The position numbers and the translations under genes were made by a program. This document shows, one piece after another, positions 34,823 through 44,521 of a DNA stretch of 64,000 nucleotides (position 1 is the stretch's first letter; the number at the start of each line of letters is the position of its first letter). Source of the stretch: Rhodothermales bacterium (GTDB taxonomy: Bacteria; Bacteroidota; Rhodothermia; Rhodothermales; UBA10348); NCBI GenBank assembly GCA_028284865.1, contig JANQQV010000018.1:124001-188000 (forward strand), given 5' to 3'. The notes beneath the pieces were generated by a model, which was not told the DNA's origin, made no database searches, and worked only from the letters and a program-made list of their open reading frames with translations.

Positions 34823-36085
34823 TCAGGAGAGGGCGCGTCCGCCAATCCACGTCCGTTTGCAGACGTTCGGCCGGAAATGATACAGCCACTGATCCACATT
34901 GTCCGCAGAAAGTTCGACGAAGTCTGCGCTCTTGCCTGGCTCAATGGATCCAACTTCGTGGTCCAGGTCCAGTGCACGCGCTGCCATCAACGTGGCGCCT
35001 TTGAGCGCCTCAGCCGGCGTCAATCGACTCATCGTGCAGGCCAGCATCAGCGCGAGGGGCAGGTCGTAAGAGGGAGCCGACCCGGGATTGAAGTCTGTTG
35101 CCACCGCTACCTCCACTCCATCCTCGATGAAGGCCCGCCCGTCCATTGGTGGTTGGTTGAGGTAGAGGGAAGCAAAAGGCAGGCAAACGGCTACGGTCCC
35201 GGCGGCGGCCATCGCTTTGCGGCCGGCCGGTGAGGTGAACTCAAGGTGATCGGCACTGATCGCGCCGACCTCGGCGGCCAGATGGCCGCCGCCGACATCA
35301 TGCAACTGGTCGACGTGGAGCTTCGGACGAAGGCCATGCTGAAGACCCGCGCCCAGAACGCGACGCGCGTCGTCGGACGTGAACGCTCCTTCCTCGACGA
35401 ATATGTCATTGAACACAGCCAGCTTTTCCCTCGAAACCGCGGGTATGAGCTCGTTCACGATCATTCCGATGTACGCTTCCTTGTCGAACTCAGGAGGCAC
35501 CACGTGCGCGGCCAGCAACGTGCCGATCAATCGTTGCGGTGTCTGGCTTTGCAATTCGGCGACTGTTCGCAGGATGCGCAGCTCATCGTCCAGCGAAAGA
35601 CCATACCCCGATTTGCATTCGACCGTCGTCACTCCCAGGCGACTCATTTCCCGCAGACACGCCATCGCGTGATCCTTCAATGCATCACCGGACGCTTCAC
35701 GGGTCTGTTTCATGGTGCGCTTGATGCCTCCGCCCGAAGCCGCGATGTCCAGATAAGACTCGCCGGCCAGCCTGCGTCGGAACTCGTCCGCTCGCCACCC
35801 TCCGAACACGAGGTGCGTGTGACAATCCACGAGACCGGGAATCACCATGCGACCTTCCGCCGAATGTGCCCGACGATCCCGGTACATGCCGGGCAGGTCG
35901 CGAGCGGGTCCAACCCAATCGATTCGGCCACCGGAGTAGGCGATAGCAGCATCGGTGATCGCGTGAACCTCATGCTGAGAACCGTGGTCAGCACACGTGG
36001 CCAACCAGCCAATATCCGTCAGTACCCCATCCTGGCCGGGTTCGAAATCCGTCCGGGCGTATCCAATGACATGTTCGTCAGTCAA
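34823..36085 (-). CDS. hutI: Imidazolonepropionase
   Basis: A 420-residue amidohydrolase that opens the imidazolone ring in the third step of histidine breakdown, giving formiminoglutamate. The metal motif is VDCHTHLVFGGWR, with the substrate loop around AASGGGIKRTMKQTR. Further landmarks are GVTTVECKSGYGL, the metal-binding His in LRPKLHVDQL, and the catalytic Asp in VAVATDFNPGSAPSYDL. It overlaps hutH by eight bases. The enzyme that removes the formimino group (HutG or HutF/glutamate formiminotransferase) is not in the window. Confidence 0.95.
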   Translation of the reverse strand: MTDEHVIGYARTDFEPGQDGVLTDIGWLATCADHGSQHEVHAITDAAIAYSGGRIDWVGPARDLPGMYRDRRAHSAEGRMVIPGLVDCHTHLVFGGWRADEFRRRLAGESYLDIAASGGGIKRTMKQTREASGDALKDHAMACLREMSRLGVTTVECKSGYGLSLDDELRILRTVAELQSQTPQRLIGTLLAAHVVPPEFDKEAYIGMIVNELIPAVSREKLAVFNDIFVEEGAFTSDDARRVLGAGLQHGLRPKLHVDQLHDVGGGHLAAEVGAISADHLEFTSPAGRKAMAAAGTVAVCLPFASLYLNQPPMDGRAFIEDGVEVAVATDFNPGSAPSYDLPLALMLACTMSRLTPAEALKGATLMAARALDLDHEVGSIEPGKSADFVELSADNVDQWLYHFRPNVCKRTWIGGRALS

Positions 36086-37580
36086 GGTGAACGCCTCCTG
36101 ACTCGATGTGACGTTGCAGAGCGGACGATCGAATCAACTCCACGCTGGGTGCCAGGTCATCCTGGAAGAGGTAGTCGCCTTCGCGATGCGGGATCCGCTC
36201 GCGAACCAAGCCATGCGCCTGTTCCACCCCTTTGCCGGGTCGCAACGGGTGCCTATAGTCGAGCGCTTGGGCTGCGGTCAACAACTCGATGGCGAACACA
36301 TGCTGCACGTTTTCGAGCACCTGCAGCAGTTTGATGGCGCTGATACTTCCCATCGACACGTGGTCCTCTTGTCCAAGCGATGTCGGAATGGAGTCCACCG
36401 ATGCCGGGTGGCAAAGCACCTTGTTCTCGGAGACCAACGCAGCAGCCGTGTACTGTGGAATCATGAAACCCGAATTCAGGCCTGTCTCCTGCATCAAGAG
36501 TCTCGGCAAGCCATCGTGACCCTCCAGAAGCAGGTAAATCCTTCTCTCCGAGATCGAAGCCAGCTCGGCCAGTGCAATGGCCGCGAAATCAAGTGCCAAT
36601 GCAAGCGGTTGCCCGTGGAAGTTGCCACCGCTGATGACATCCCCATCATCAAAAACGAGCGGATTGTCGGTGACCGCGTTCATCTCGGTCTCGAGCACAC
36701 GTACAGCATGAGATAACGCATCGCGACTGGCCCCATGGACCTGCGGCACGCAACGGAGGCAATACGGGTCCTGGACCTTGCCGCAATCCCGGTGGGATTC
36801 GAGGATCTCGCTTTCGACGAGCAAGCCTCGCATGTTGCGCGCTACATCCAACTGTCCGGGATGCGGGCGCGCGTTGTGAATGCGCTCATCAAAGGGGTGC
36901 GCGCTGCCTTGAAGAGCTTCGAGGCTCATGGCGGCCAGGATATCTGCCGTGCGAACAAGTTTGGTCGCCCGATGCAAAACCCACGCGCCATAAGCAGCCA
37001 TGAACTGGGTCCCGTTGATCAGGCTCAGGCCATCCTTCGCTCCGAGTGCTATTGGAGACATGCCATATCTGGCTAGCACATCGGCTGCCGGCTCCGACTG
37101 CCCGTCGGCATTCCAGAAAAAGCCCTGACCGATCAACGGCAATGCCATGTGGGCGAGCGGGGCCAGATCGCCGGAGGCCCCGACTGAACCTCGCGAGGGA
37201 ATGACTGGAAGCAGATCCTTCTCAGCGAAGGCCAACAAGCGGTCGAATGTGGTGGGAGAAACCCCTGAGTAACCCAACCCAAGCGAATGCAGCTTGAGAA
37301 CGAGCATGATTCGGGTGATGTCGCGCGGAACGGGATCCCCTACGCCCACGGCATGGCTCACCAGGAGATTCCGCTGCAGATCGGAGAGCTTTTCGTCCGG
37401 GACACGCTGGTTCGCCAGCTTCCCGAAACCAGTGTTGACCCCGTACGTCGCCTGTCCGGCCGCGATGCGTGTCTCCAGCGTCGCTCGGGAGGCTGCCACC
37501 CGGGAGCGATCCTTGACAAGCGCCTCGATGGCATTTGTCAGGTCGCCAGGCAAGTTTGCGATAGAAATGCGATGGGACAT
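36078..37580 (-). CDS. hutH: Histidine ammonia-lyase
   Basis: A 500-residue aromatic amino acid lyase that deaminates histidine to urocanate. The MIO prosthetic group forms from Ala-Ser-Gly in GSVGASGDLAPLAHMAL. The catalytic Tyr loop is near ATYGVNTGFGKLA, and the tail contains SMGSISAIKLLQVLENV and the DYRHPLRPGKG segment typical of HAL. Tyrosine lyases have other residues after the MIO; the complete hut context settles the substrate. It sits 22 bases after hutU and overlaps hutI, so hutU-hutH-hutI is one operon. Confidence 0.95.
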   Translation of the reverse strand: MSHRISIANLPGDLTNAIEALVKDRSRVAASRATLETRIAAGQATYGVNTGFGKLANQRVPDEKLSDLQRNLLVSHAVGVGDPVPRDITRIMLVLKLHSLGLGYSGVSPTTFDRLLAFAEKDLLPVIPSRGSVGASGDLAPLAHMALPLIGQGFFWNADGQSEPAADVLARYGMSPIALGAKDGLSLINGTQFMAAYGAWVLHRATKLVRTADILAAMSLEALQGSAHPFDERIHNARPHPGQLDVARNMRGLLVESEILESHRDCGKVQDPYCLRCVPQVHGASRDALSHAVRVLETEMNAVTDNPLVFDDGDVISGGNFHGQPLALALDFAAIALAELASISERRIYLLLEGHDGLPRLLMQETGLNSGFMIPQYTAAALVSENKVLCHPASVDSIPTSLGQEDHVSMGSISAIKLLQVLENVQHVFAIELLTAAQALDYRHPLRPGKGVEQAHGLVRERIPHREGDYLFQDDLAPSVELIRSSALQRHIESGGVHLD

Positions 37581-37602
37581 GTGCCGCCTCAGTTGCTGAG
37601 AA

Positions 37603-39279
37603 TCACTGCGAAGGCGATCCGTTGATCATGGGCAGATCGACTCCGCGATCATTTGCGGTTTCGATGGCCTCATCGTAGCCGGCGTCTGCGTGGCGCATGA
37701 CGCCCGTTCCTGGATCGGCAGTGAGCACACGTTCCAGGCGACGATCGGCCATGTCGGTCCCGTCCGCCACGCTGACCATGCCAGAATGGATGGAGTACCC
37801 GATACCGACGCCACCGCCGTGATGGAGGGATACCCAGCTGGCACCGCAGGCCGTGTTCAGCAAGGCGTTCAGCAATGGCCAGTCGGCGATGGCGTCTGAT
37901 CCGTCCTTCATGCCCTCTGTCTCGCGGTTCGGTGAGGCTACGGAGCCTGAATCAAGGTGGTCACGGCCGATGACCAGTGGCGCTGACACACGACCGGTCT
38001 TCACCAGCCAGTTGAATTTCAGTCCCATCTCGGCGCGCTCACCGTACTCCAGCCAGCAGATTCGAGCCGGAAGTCCCTGGAAATGCACCTGCTCGCGCGC
38101 TTTTTGGATCCAGCGGGCCAAGGCCTCCTTCTGGGGAAAGGTCTCCAGCACGGCATCATCAGTCACGGCGATGTCAGTAGGATCGCCTGAGAGCGCTGCC
38201 CAGCGGAACGGACCGGATCCGCGGCAGAATAGCGGACGGATGAACTCAGGCACGAAGCCCGGGATGTCGAAGGCTTCGGTCATGCCGCGATGGTCGGCCA
38301 CCTGGCCTCGCAGGTTGTTGCCATAATCGAATGTGATGGCGCCGGCTTCCTTGCAATCGAGCATGGCCTGGATGTGGACCTGCATGGCATCGAGGACCGC
38401 TTCCTTGTACCCAGCGGGGTCCGATTCGCGGAAAACCGCCGAGGACTCAACCGTGTGGCCTACAGGCAGGTACCCCAGCTCCAGGTCGTGCGCCGATGTC
38501 TGATCTGTAAGCACGTCTGGGGTGATTCCACGCTTTACCATCTCGGGAAGCACATCGGCAATGTTGCCCAGCAGGCCGATGGATAGCGCTTCCTTGCGTT
38601 CGCGGGCGGCCAACAGTTTGTCGAGGGCCTCGTCCAGATTGTCGGATCGCTCATCGCAATAGCCGGTCTCGACACGACGGTCGATGCGCGTTGGGTCAAT
38701 CTCAACGCACAGGCACGCAGCTCCATTCATGGTCGCGGCCAGTGGTTGTGCCCCACCCATGCCGCCGAGACCCGCCGTCACTACCAATCGCCCTTCCAGC
38801 GTCCCGCCGAAGTGTTGATTCGCGCATTCCGCGAAGGTCTCATAGGTCCCTTGCAGGATGCCCTGTGTGCCGATGTAGATCCAGGAGCCGGCCGTCATTT
38901 GGCCGTACATGGTCAGTCCCAGGGCATCTAGTCGCCGGAATTCGTCCCAGTTGCCCCAGCGTGGTACCAGATGGGCGTTGGCAATCAACACCCGCGGCGC
39001 TTCCTCGTGCGTGCGGAAGACCCCAACGGGTTTTCCCGACTGGACAATCAGCGTCTCGTCATTCTCCAGGCGCTTCAGGGTGGCAATGATGCGATGGTAG
39101 GCCTCCCAGTTGCGAGCTGCCTTGCCTCCCCCGCCGTAAACGATGAGCTCTTCTGGATGCTCGGCTACGGCCGGATCGAGGTTGTTCATGAGCATGCGCA
39201 TGGCGGCTTCCTGGTGCCAGCCTTTGCAGCTCAATTGGGTACCGTGGGGCGCGTGGATCGCGGAATGTCTGGCCTGCAT
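37603..39279 (-). CDS. hutU: Urocanate hydratase
   Basis: A 558-residue urocanase that adds water to urocanate using NAD+ as an electrophile, giving imidazolonepropionate. NAD-binding and family motifs are [18 protein letters not shown] and [11 protein letters not shown]; the catalytic Cys lies in [34 protein letters not shown] and [13 protein letters not shown] mark the C-terminal region. First gene of the hut operon. A TATATT sequence on the minus strand (plus 39312-39317) could be its -10 element about 33 bases upstream of the ATG; no -35 match or HutC-like operator was seen. Confidence 0.95.
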   Translation of the reverse strand: MQARHSAIHAPHGTQLSCKGWHQEAAMRMLMNNLDPAVAEHPEELIVYGGGGKAARNWEAYHRIIATLKRLENDETLIVQSGKPVGVFRTHEEAPRVLIANAHLVPRWGNWDEFRRLDALGLTMYGQMTAGSWIYIGTQGILQGTYETFAECANQHFGGTLEGRLVVTAGLGGMGGAQPLAATMNGAACLCVEIDPTRIDRRVETGYCDERSDNLDEALDKLLAARERKEALSIGLLGNIADVLPEMVKRGITPDVLTDQTSAHDLELGYLPVGHTVESSAVFRESDPAGYKEAVLDAMQVHIQAMLDCKEAGAITFDYGNNLRGQVADHRGMTEAFDIPGFVPEFIRPLFCRGSGPFRWAALSGDPTDIAVTDDAVLETFPQKEALARWIQKAREQVHFQGLPARICWLEYGERAEMGLKFNWLVKTGRVSAPLVIGRDHLDSGSVASPNRETEGMKDGSDAIADWPLLNALLNTACGASWVSLHHGGGVGIGYSIHSGMVSVADGTDMADRRLERVLTADPGTGVMRHADAGYDEAIETANDRGVDLPMINGSPSQ

Positions 39280-39385
39280 GCGTGTCGGGTAATAAAGCGT
39301 TCAGCGGACGCAATATACCCCGCTGGACCGGATCACCCGAGGACTCTTTCTCGGTGGTTGCTCGTGGCCGAGGTCGTCGCTGTGA

Positions 39386-40051
39386 TCACTCGAACTGGGA
39401 TCGGAAGGTGCGGAATTCTTCCTCCAGCGCATCGAATCGGGCTTTGAGGTCTTCCAATTCTTCGCGCAGGGCACTTTTGGGAGGTGGTGCAGGCGCCGCC
39501 GAGGCCTCCAGTTCTTCAACGTCCACCGCTCCAGACAAAACATGCGCCATGCGCGCCTCTTTTTTGCCTGGCTGCACAGGAAGCTGCACCAGGAGCGAAG
39601 GCTCGTGATCGCGCAGGCTTCGCAATGTGTCGGCGGTATCGTCCAGGTCTTCAAACTCAGCCATCCGTGACGTGCGGCCTTTGATCTCTCCGATGGTCTG
39701 GGGACCACGAAGTAACAGACACGCCAGCGCAGCTCGCTCTTTTTGACCCAGCCCCCAGTGCTCAGCCACCGCATGACGATACTTCAATGATCGACTTCCG
39801 GCGACCGAGGCGTGACCGGCGAGCTTCTGGTGATACAGCTCATCCAGTCCTTCCTGGACCTCGGATTCCTGAAGTGCCATCACCGGATCCCGATTCGACT
39901 TCTGATTGCACCCGTTTGTGAGCGCGTTCAGCGTCATGGGGTAGTACTCGGGTGTGCTGAGCTCTTTTTCGATCAGAACACCGAGGACCCGAATGGCCAG
40001 TGGTGAAAGGGGCGTCAGTTCGTTTTCCATAGCATGCATGTGTTGGTCCAC
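39386..40051 (-). CDS. YceH/DUF480 family protein
   Basis: A 221-residue member of the DUF480 (YceH) family, which has two winged-helix domains and unknown cellular role. Signatures are RVLGVLIEKELSTPEYYPMT, LNALTNGCNQKSNRDPVM and the second domain LACLLLRGPQTIGEIKGRT. The C-terminal 35 residues form a predicted coiled coil (LREELEDLKARFDALEEEF), which follows a short Ala/Pro linker; E. coli YceH has a similar helical tail. The ATG at 40030 (MENELTPLSP) is an equally good start. It is 15 bases after the stop of pepE in the reading direction of the same strand's next upstream gene order, so cotranscription is possible. Confidence 0.88.
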   Translation of the reverse strand: MDQHMHAMENELTPLSPLAIRVLGVLIEKELSTPEYYPMTLNALTNGCNQKSNRDPVMALQESEVQEGLDELYHQKLAGHASVAGSRSLKYRHAVAEHWGLGQKERAALACLLLRGPQTIGEIKGRTSRMAEFEDLDDTADTLRSLRDHEPSLLVQLPVQPGKKEARMAHVLSGAVDVEELEASAAPAPPPKSALREELEDLKARFDALEEEFRTFRSQFE

Positions 40052-40066
40052 CCGTTGCCCGGCCGG

Positions 40067-40771
40067 TCAGAGCCAGGTGCTCAGGTCAGCACCTGTCGTC
40101 AGTTCTTCAGGCTCTCGGTCGCCGTGAAAGAAACGGCCGCCGTTTTCGCCTCCAAGCACCATTGATTCACCTTCAATCTGTAGCCAGGCGCCTTCACGAA
40201 GCCCGGCAACCGGGATGTCGGGATTCATGATCGCAAACTCCTGGATGCGCTCCTCGCGCGTCTCGCCCATGTGCTTGTCGGGATGGGCATCGAGGTAGTG
40301 CGGGTTGAACTGCATGTTCATCAGCCCCAGCGTCGTGAATGAGTCCGATTCTACAATCGGCATGTCATTCGTCGTGCACAATCGGGGCGATGCGACATTG
40401 GCGCCAGCGCTCCACCCCATGTAGGGTACGCCGGCCAACGCCCGTTCGCGGACGCGTTCCATCACACCATTGGCCTGCATGTCGCGGACCAGCTTGAATG
40501 TGTTTCCCCCGCCAACCGCGATCACGTCGGCGTCATCGACCGCCTGCACCGGATCATCGTAGCGATGAATGCTCGTCACCTCGTGATCCGGCATGCCGCC
40601 TGCGACGAAATCTTCGTAGTCATCGTAGGAGAAGCGAACCGCAGCGTATGGGATGAACAGGATTCTCCGGCGCGATTCGCCCAGCAACCAGGACACACCC
40701 TCAGCGGCATGCTCCAGGTATCCGGTGCTGTGGGTGCGTGAAGTAGACAGAAGGAGATGCTTGCGAGCCAT
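40067..40771 (-). CDS. pepE: Dipeptidase E (peptidase S51)
   Basis: A 234-residue aspartyl dipeptidase that cleaves Asp-X dipeptides in the cytoplasm. The catalytic Ser is in YMGWSAGANVASP, the His in FNPHYLDAHPD, and the oxyanion region GGGNTFKLV precedes them, as in the Salmonella enzyme. I use ATG 40771 (MARKHLLLSTSR), which fits the family start; the frame open to 40951 adds 60 non-conserved residues overlapping the ald gene. Together with the secreted peptidases and the hut/gdh/ald genes it points to peptide use. Confidence 0.9.
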   Translation of the reverse strand: MARKHLLLSTSRTHSTGYLEHAAEGVSWLLGESRRRILFIPYAAVRFSYDDYEDFVAGGMPDHEVTSIHRYDDPVQAVDDADVIAVGGGNTFKLVRDMQANGVMERVRERALAGVPYMGWSAGANVASPRLCTTNDMPIVESDSFTTLGLMNMQFNPHYLDAHPDKHMGETREERIQEFAIMNPDIPVAGLREGAWLQIEGESMVLGGENGGRFFHGDREPEELTTGADLSTWL

Positions 40772-40824
40772 GGCGTGTCGCAGAAAAAGTGACGGACTTC
40801 TAGCCAGTGTGGCGGATCGAGAGC

Positions 40825-42045
40825 CTAAATGCCGGAGGCGATCAACAATTCGATGTCGCGGTGCGGAATGCCGAACATCTGAGCAAGACTCTTCTTGGTC
40901 AGATGCTTCCGATAGACGTACGTCCCGTTGCGCAATCCAACGTCCATCCACAGCGCCTCGTTGACCGAAGCCGCCTCGCCAATCTTGATGACGTACGGCA
41001 CGAGCACGTTTGTCAGAGCATACGTGGCCGTTCGCGCCGCGTTGGACGGCATGTTGGGGACTCCGTAATGGATTACACCGTGTCGTCTGAACACAGGATC
41101 GGAATGGGTCGTGCGCTGACTGGTTTCGATGCAGCCGCCCTGATCCATCATGGTGTCCACGATGACAGCGCCATCGCGCATCGAAGCGACCATTTCCTCT
41201 GTCACGATGATGGGTGAACGTTTCCCGGCCGCCATCATGGCACCGATCACAACATCAGCCGTCTGCAGCGCTCCTGACAGATACTGCTCCGTGGCCATAG
41301 CTGTCGTAATTCCACGACCGAGATAGTGCTCAATTGATCGCAGCGCTCCCAGGTCGTTGTCGAGGACGATGACATGCGCTCCAAAACCAAGTGCCGTGCG
41401 AGCCGCCCATTCGCCCACCACGCCGGCACCAAGGATGACCACATTTGCTGGTGGAACTCCGGAGATGCCGCCCAGCATCACGCCGCGTCCGTCCTCAGCG
41501 CTTTCCAGATAGCGAGCCGCGATCTGGATGGCCATCGAGCCCATGATTTCGTGCATCATCCGGACGATGGGCAGGCTGCCGTCTGAATCCCGGATGAACT
41601 CGAAGCCCAAACCCGTGACGCCTCGATCAATCGTGGTTTTCAGGAAATCGGGTGATGTGTTGCCCAGATGGAGGGCCGAAATGAGGACCTGTCGCTCCTG
41701 CAGCATGGCCGCTTCGTCCTCGGTCGGGGGACCAACCTTCACAATCAGGTTGCTGTTGGCATAGACATCGGCTGCCGATGGGGAGATTTCTGCTCCCGCA
41801 TCTGCATACTCCGTATCAGCGAAGTTTGCGCCTTCGCCGGCACCCTGTCCAACCAGCACGCGATGGCCGTTGGCTACCAGCGTGGCTACACCGGCTGGCG
41901 CTATGGCAACGCGCCGTTCGTCATCCGAGGCCTCCTTGGGCACGCCAATGATCAGCGTCTGGCCCTTGCGGTCAACCGGCTTCTTTTTCTCCTTGGTCAG
42001 GACTCCGGCTTCGAGTCCCAATCCTTGTAGCGAAGGTACTTCCAT
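40825..42045 (-). CDS. ald: Alanine dehydrogenase
   Basis: A 406-residue NAD-dependent enzyme that interconverts alanine and pyruvate plus ammonia. The N-terminal catalytic domain has IIGVPKEASDDERRVAIAP and a conserved Lys/His pair further on (NLIVKVGPP, LISALHLG). The dinucleotide fold is VVILGAGVVGEWAARTA, ending strand 2 with IVLDND. GVPNMPSNAARTATYALTN is diagnostic of the family. About 25 extra residues precede the conserved start, with KEKKKPVDRKG; this matches a subgroup of Bacteroidota sequences rather than the Bacillus enzyme. It is between pepE and the TrmH gene on the same strand. Confidence 0.93.
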   Translation of the reverse strand: MEVPSLQGLGLEAGVLTKEKKKPVDRKGQTLIIGVPKEASDDERRVAIAPAGVATLVANGHRVLVGQGAGEGANFADTEYADAGAEISPSAADVYANSNLIVKVGPPTEDEAAMLQERQVLISALHLGNTSPDFLKTTIDRGVTGLGFEFIRDSDGSLPIVRMMHEIMGSMAIQIAARYLESAEDGRGVMLGGISGVPPANVVILGAGVVGEWAARTALGFGAHVIVLDNDLGALRSIEHYLGRGITTAMATEQYLSGALQTADVVIGAMMAAGKRSPIIVTEEMVASMRDGAVIVDTMMDQGGCIETSQRTTHSDPVFRRHGVIHYGVPNMPSNAARTATYALTNVLVPYVIKIGEAASVNEALWMDVGLRNGTYVYRKHLTKKSLAQMFGIPHRDIELLIASGI

Positions 42046-42069
42046 GGGGCGGGCGGGATGATGAGGATT

Positions 42070-42864
42070 CTAATATACGGTGTCGCCCGGCGAGCGCATC
42101 CAGTGACTCATGATGATGCCACCTGCAACTGCAGCATTGAGACTCTCCACACCGCGTGTGCGATCGTTGCCTGCCCCGCCAGGGATGGAAATTGCTCCAT
42201 TGGCTTTCCGGCGCACGGCGTCGGAGACGCCGTGCGCCTCACTTCCGATGACAACAATCGACGGCGCAGAAGGATGACCATCCCGAACTGATTCGCCCGT
42301 CATGTCCGTGTACCAGGTCGACGCGCCAGCACTCGCGGCGCGTTCCAGCCATTCATCCAGATCGTCGATCAGGTGGATGTCAACGTCCCACAAACCACCC
42401 ATGGTGGACCTCACCACTTTGGGCTGGAATGGATCGGCCGTTCCAGGTCCGATCCCCACGCTCTGAACCCCCAGCCATGCAGCCGTGCGAATCAGCGTCC
42501 CGACATTGCCTGGATCCTGAATGCCATCCAGCAGCAGAACGCGAGATGGCCACGGCTCGAGTGGGGCCAGATCCGGATATCGCACGACAGCCAGAATACC
42601 AGGAGGTGTGGCTACATCGGAGAGGCGCTTCATCTCCCGTTCCGAAATGTCGAAGACACGCGTTGTGCGCTGTAGATCGGCACGCTGCGCGGACGTCAGC
42701 TCAAGTCCCGGCGAGAGGAAAACGTGTTCGATGGTCGCCCCTGCCTGAATGGCAGATGCGACGGATCGCCACCCTTCCACCGCAAAGCATCCCATGGCCT
42801 CGCGGTTTTTTCGGCGACCCAATCCGGCAGCTTCCTTGAGTTGTCGAGCGGTAGGAGTGGACAT
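42070..42864 (-). CDS. TrmH/SpoU-family RNA 2'-O-methyltransferase
   Basis: A 264-residue SPOUT methyltransferase. Residues 1-95 form the RNA-binding substrate domain (ANREAMGCFAVEGWRSV-like opening). The knotted catalytic domain has motif 1 LLLDGIQDPGNVGTLIRTAA, motif 2 IVVIGSEAHGVSDAV and motif 3 ISIPGG...VESLNAAVAGG. Members methylate 23S rRNA (RlmB type) or tRNA (TrmH type); the N-terminal domain suggests rRNA, but the target cannot be fixed. It is 24 bases upstream of ald in the same direction and divergent from gdhA. Confidence 0.9.
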   Translation of the reverse strand: MSTPTARQLKEAAGLGRRKNREAMGCFAVEGWRSVASAIQAGATIEHVFLSPGLELTSAQRADLQRTTRVFDISEREMKRLSDVATPPGILAVVRYPDLAPLEPWPSRVLLLDGIQDPGNVGTLIRTAAWLGVQSVGIGPGTADPFQPKVVRSTMGGLWDVDIHLIDDLDEWLERAASAGASTWYTDMTGESVRDGHPSAPSIVVIGSEAHGVSDAVRRKANGAISIPGGAGNDRTRGVESLNAAVAGGIIMSHWMRSPGDTVY

Positions 42865-43074
42865 GCCTGCCGGAATAAGGATGAATGGTGAAGATTAGGG
42901 GAGTATCGCCCGGAAAGCCGGAGGTTTCCAAGTGGGGGTTCATACCTTTTGCGCTCAGGATCCAGAGGGCGTTTGTCCTGGTGGATCCGGTCTGGTTCTT
43001 CCGATAATCCTGTTGCATCTCCCCAATCGACAATCCGGCCCGGAAGCGCTTTTCCGGCCGATCGAGGTACCCTG

Positions 43075-44382
43075 ATGAAGTTTAGTGATCCCCACGGCAA
43101 AGCCATTTACTCGGAACCGGCTCCGGTCAAGCGTAGCCACGAAAATCCATTCGAGGCCATGGTCGAGCGATTCGATGTCGCGGCCAAGATTCTCGAACTG
43201 GACGAGGGGTTCTACGAGTACCTCGTGACACCGGCTCGCGTCCATATCACGGCTATCCCCGTGGTCATGGACACCGGCAAGATCAAGATGTTTGAGGGTT
43301 ACCGGGTCATCCACAGCGATATCCTCGGCCCCTCGAAAGGTGGCATCCGCTATGCACCGGATGTCTCCCTGGATGAGGTGAAGGCGCTTGCCTCCTGGAT
43401 GACATGGAAGTGTGCCATCGTCGACGTGCCTTTCGGCGGCGCCAAAGGCGGCGTGATCTGCAACCCGCGCGAAATGAGCGGCTCGGAACTCGAGCGGTTG
43501 ACGCGTCGATATGCCGCCAACCTGTCTGACGTATTCGGACCGGAAAAGGACATCCCGGCCCCGGACATGAATACGAATGAGCAGATCATGGCGTGGATTC
43601 TGGATACCTACTCCATGTCCGTAAAACGCACCGAGCCCGCCGTTGTCACCGGAAAGCCGATTTCACTCGGTGGATCGCAGGGACGTCGCGAGGCGACTGG
43701 TCGCGGAGTAATGACGGTCACGCTGGCGGCCATGGAACGCCTGAACATGAAAGTCGCCGGCAGCACGGTTGCCATCCAGGGCTTCGGAAATGTCGGCTCG
43801 GTCGCTGCTGACCTGCTGACCCAGCAAGGATGCAAAGTGGTTGCCGTCAGTGACATTTCTGGAGGGTACTACAATGAGAACGGCCTGGATATTCAGGCGA
43901 TGCTCAAATACTCCGCAGAAAACGGCTACAGCCTGGAGGGCTACAAGGACGCAGAGCCGATTACCAACGACGAATTGCTGGCTCTCGAAGTGGATGTTCT
44001 GGCTCCGTGTGCCAAGGAAGACCAGATCACCTCGCTCAATGCTCACACCGTAAACGCCAAGATCATTTCCGAGGGCGCCAACGGTCCGACTTCGCCTGGA
44101 GGCGACAAGATCCTCGCCGAGAAAGGCACGCTGGTCATTCCAGACATCCTGGCCAACGCTGGTGGCGTAACGGTCTCCTACTTCGAGTGGGTGCAGGATC
44201 GCCAGGGCTATTTCTGGACCAAGGACCGCGTGGAGCGTCGCCTCGACCGCATGATGAGCAAGGCGTTCGACGAAGTCTATGACCGCGCCCAGAAGCACGA
44301 CACCACGATGCGAATTGGTGCCTATGTGCTGGCCATCAAGAAAGTCGCTGACGCCTTGAGACTGCGCGGCATCTACGCCTGA
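43075..44382 (+). CDS. gdhA: Glutamate dehydrogenase (Glu/Leu/Phe/Val family)
   Basis: A 435-residue oxidoreductase that interconverts glutamate and 2-oxoglutarate plus ammonia. The catalytic region is GGIRYAPDVSLDEVKALA then WKCAIVDVPFGGAKGGV, with the active Lys in the GGAKGG segment. PAPDMNTNEQIMAWILDTY and the coenzyme fold STVAIQGFGNVGSVAADL follow, then EGANGPTSPGGD. I start at ATG 43075 (MKFSDPHGK); the frame upstream is Arg/Ser rich without homology. Length and motifs fit the hexameric catabolic type. It links histidine breakdown to the citric acid cycle. A strong terminator follows. Confidence 0.94.
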   Translation: MKFSDPHGKAIYSEPAPVKRSHENPFEAMVERFDVAAKILELDEGFYEYLVTPARVHITAIPVVMDTGKIKMFEGYRVIHSDILGPSKGGIRYAPDVSLDEVKALASWMTWKCAIVDVPFGGAKGGVICNPREMSGSELERLTRRYAANLSDVFGPEKDIPAPDMNTNEQIMAWILDTYSMSVKRTEPAVVTGKPISLGGSQGRREATGRGVMTVTLAAMERLNMKVAGSTVAIQGFGNVGSVAADLLTQQGCKVVAVSDISGGYYNENGLDIQAMLKYSAENGYSLEGYKDAEPITNDELLALEVDVLAPCAKEDQITSLNAHTVNAKIISEGANGPTSPGGDKILAEKGTLVIPDILANAGGVTVSYFEWVQDRQGYFWTKDRVERRLDRMMSKAFDEVYDRAQKHDTTMRIGAYVLAIKKVADALRLRGIYA

Positions 44383-44459
44383 TCATATCCTGCGCCGGGC
44401 GAATCTGTCTTGAAACGGATAGACCCACTCCGAACGCAGGACGTCATGTTGACTGTGGA

Positions 44460-44498
44460 GCGGGCTGGTCGCATCTTGCGACCAGCCCGCTTGCTTTT
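44460..44498 (+). terminator. Intrinsic terminator of gdhA
   Basis: GCGGGCTGGTCGCA / TGCGACCAGCCCGC forms a perfect 14-base stem with a 3-base loop, followed by TTGCTTTT. It ends 23 bases before the next start codon. Confidence 0.93.
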
Positions 44499-44521
44499 CC
44501 AACGCCGCCCGGAATCCGTCC

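Noticed and set aside
34756-34977. Longer start for the asparaginase-like gene
   Set aside because: The added 74 residues overlap hutI and lack similarity; MKLAIVTTGGTID is the normal family start.
35246-36334. 362-codon plus-strand open frame
   Set aside because: Antisense to hutI and hutH, which have complete catalytic motifs.
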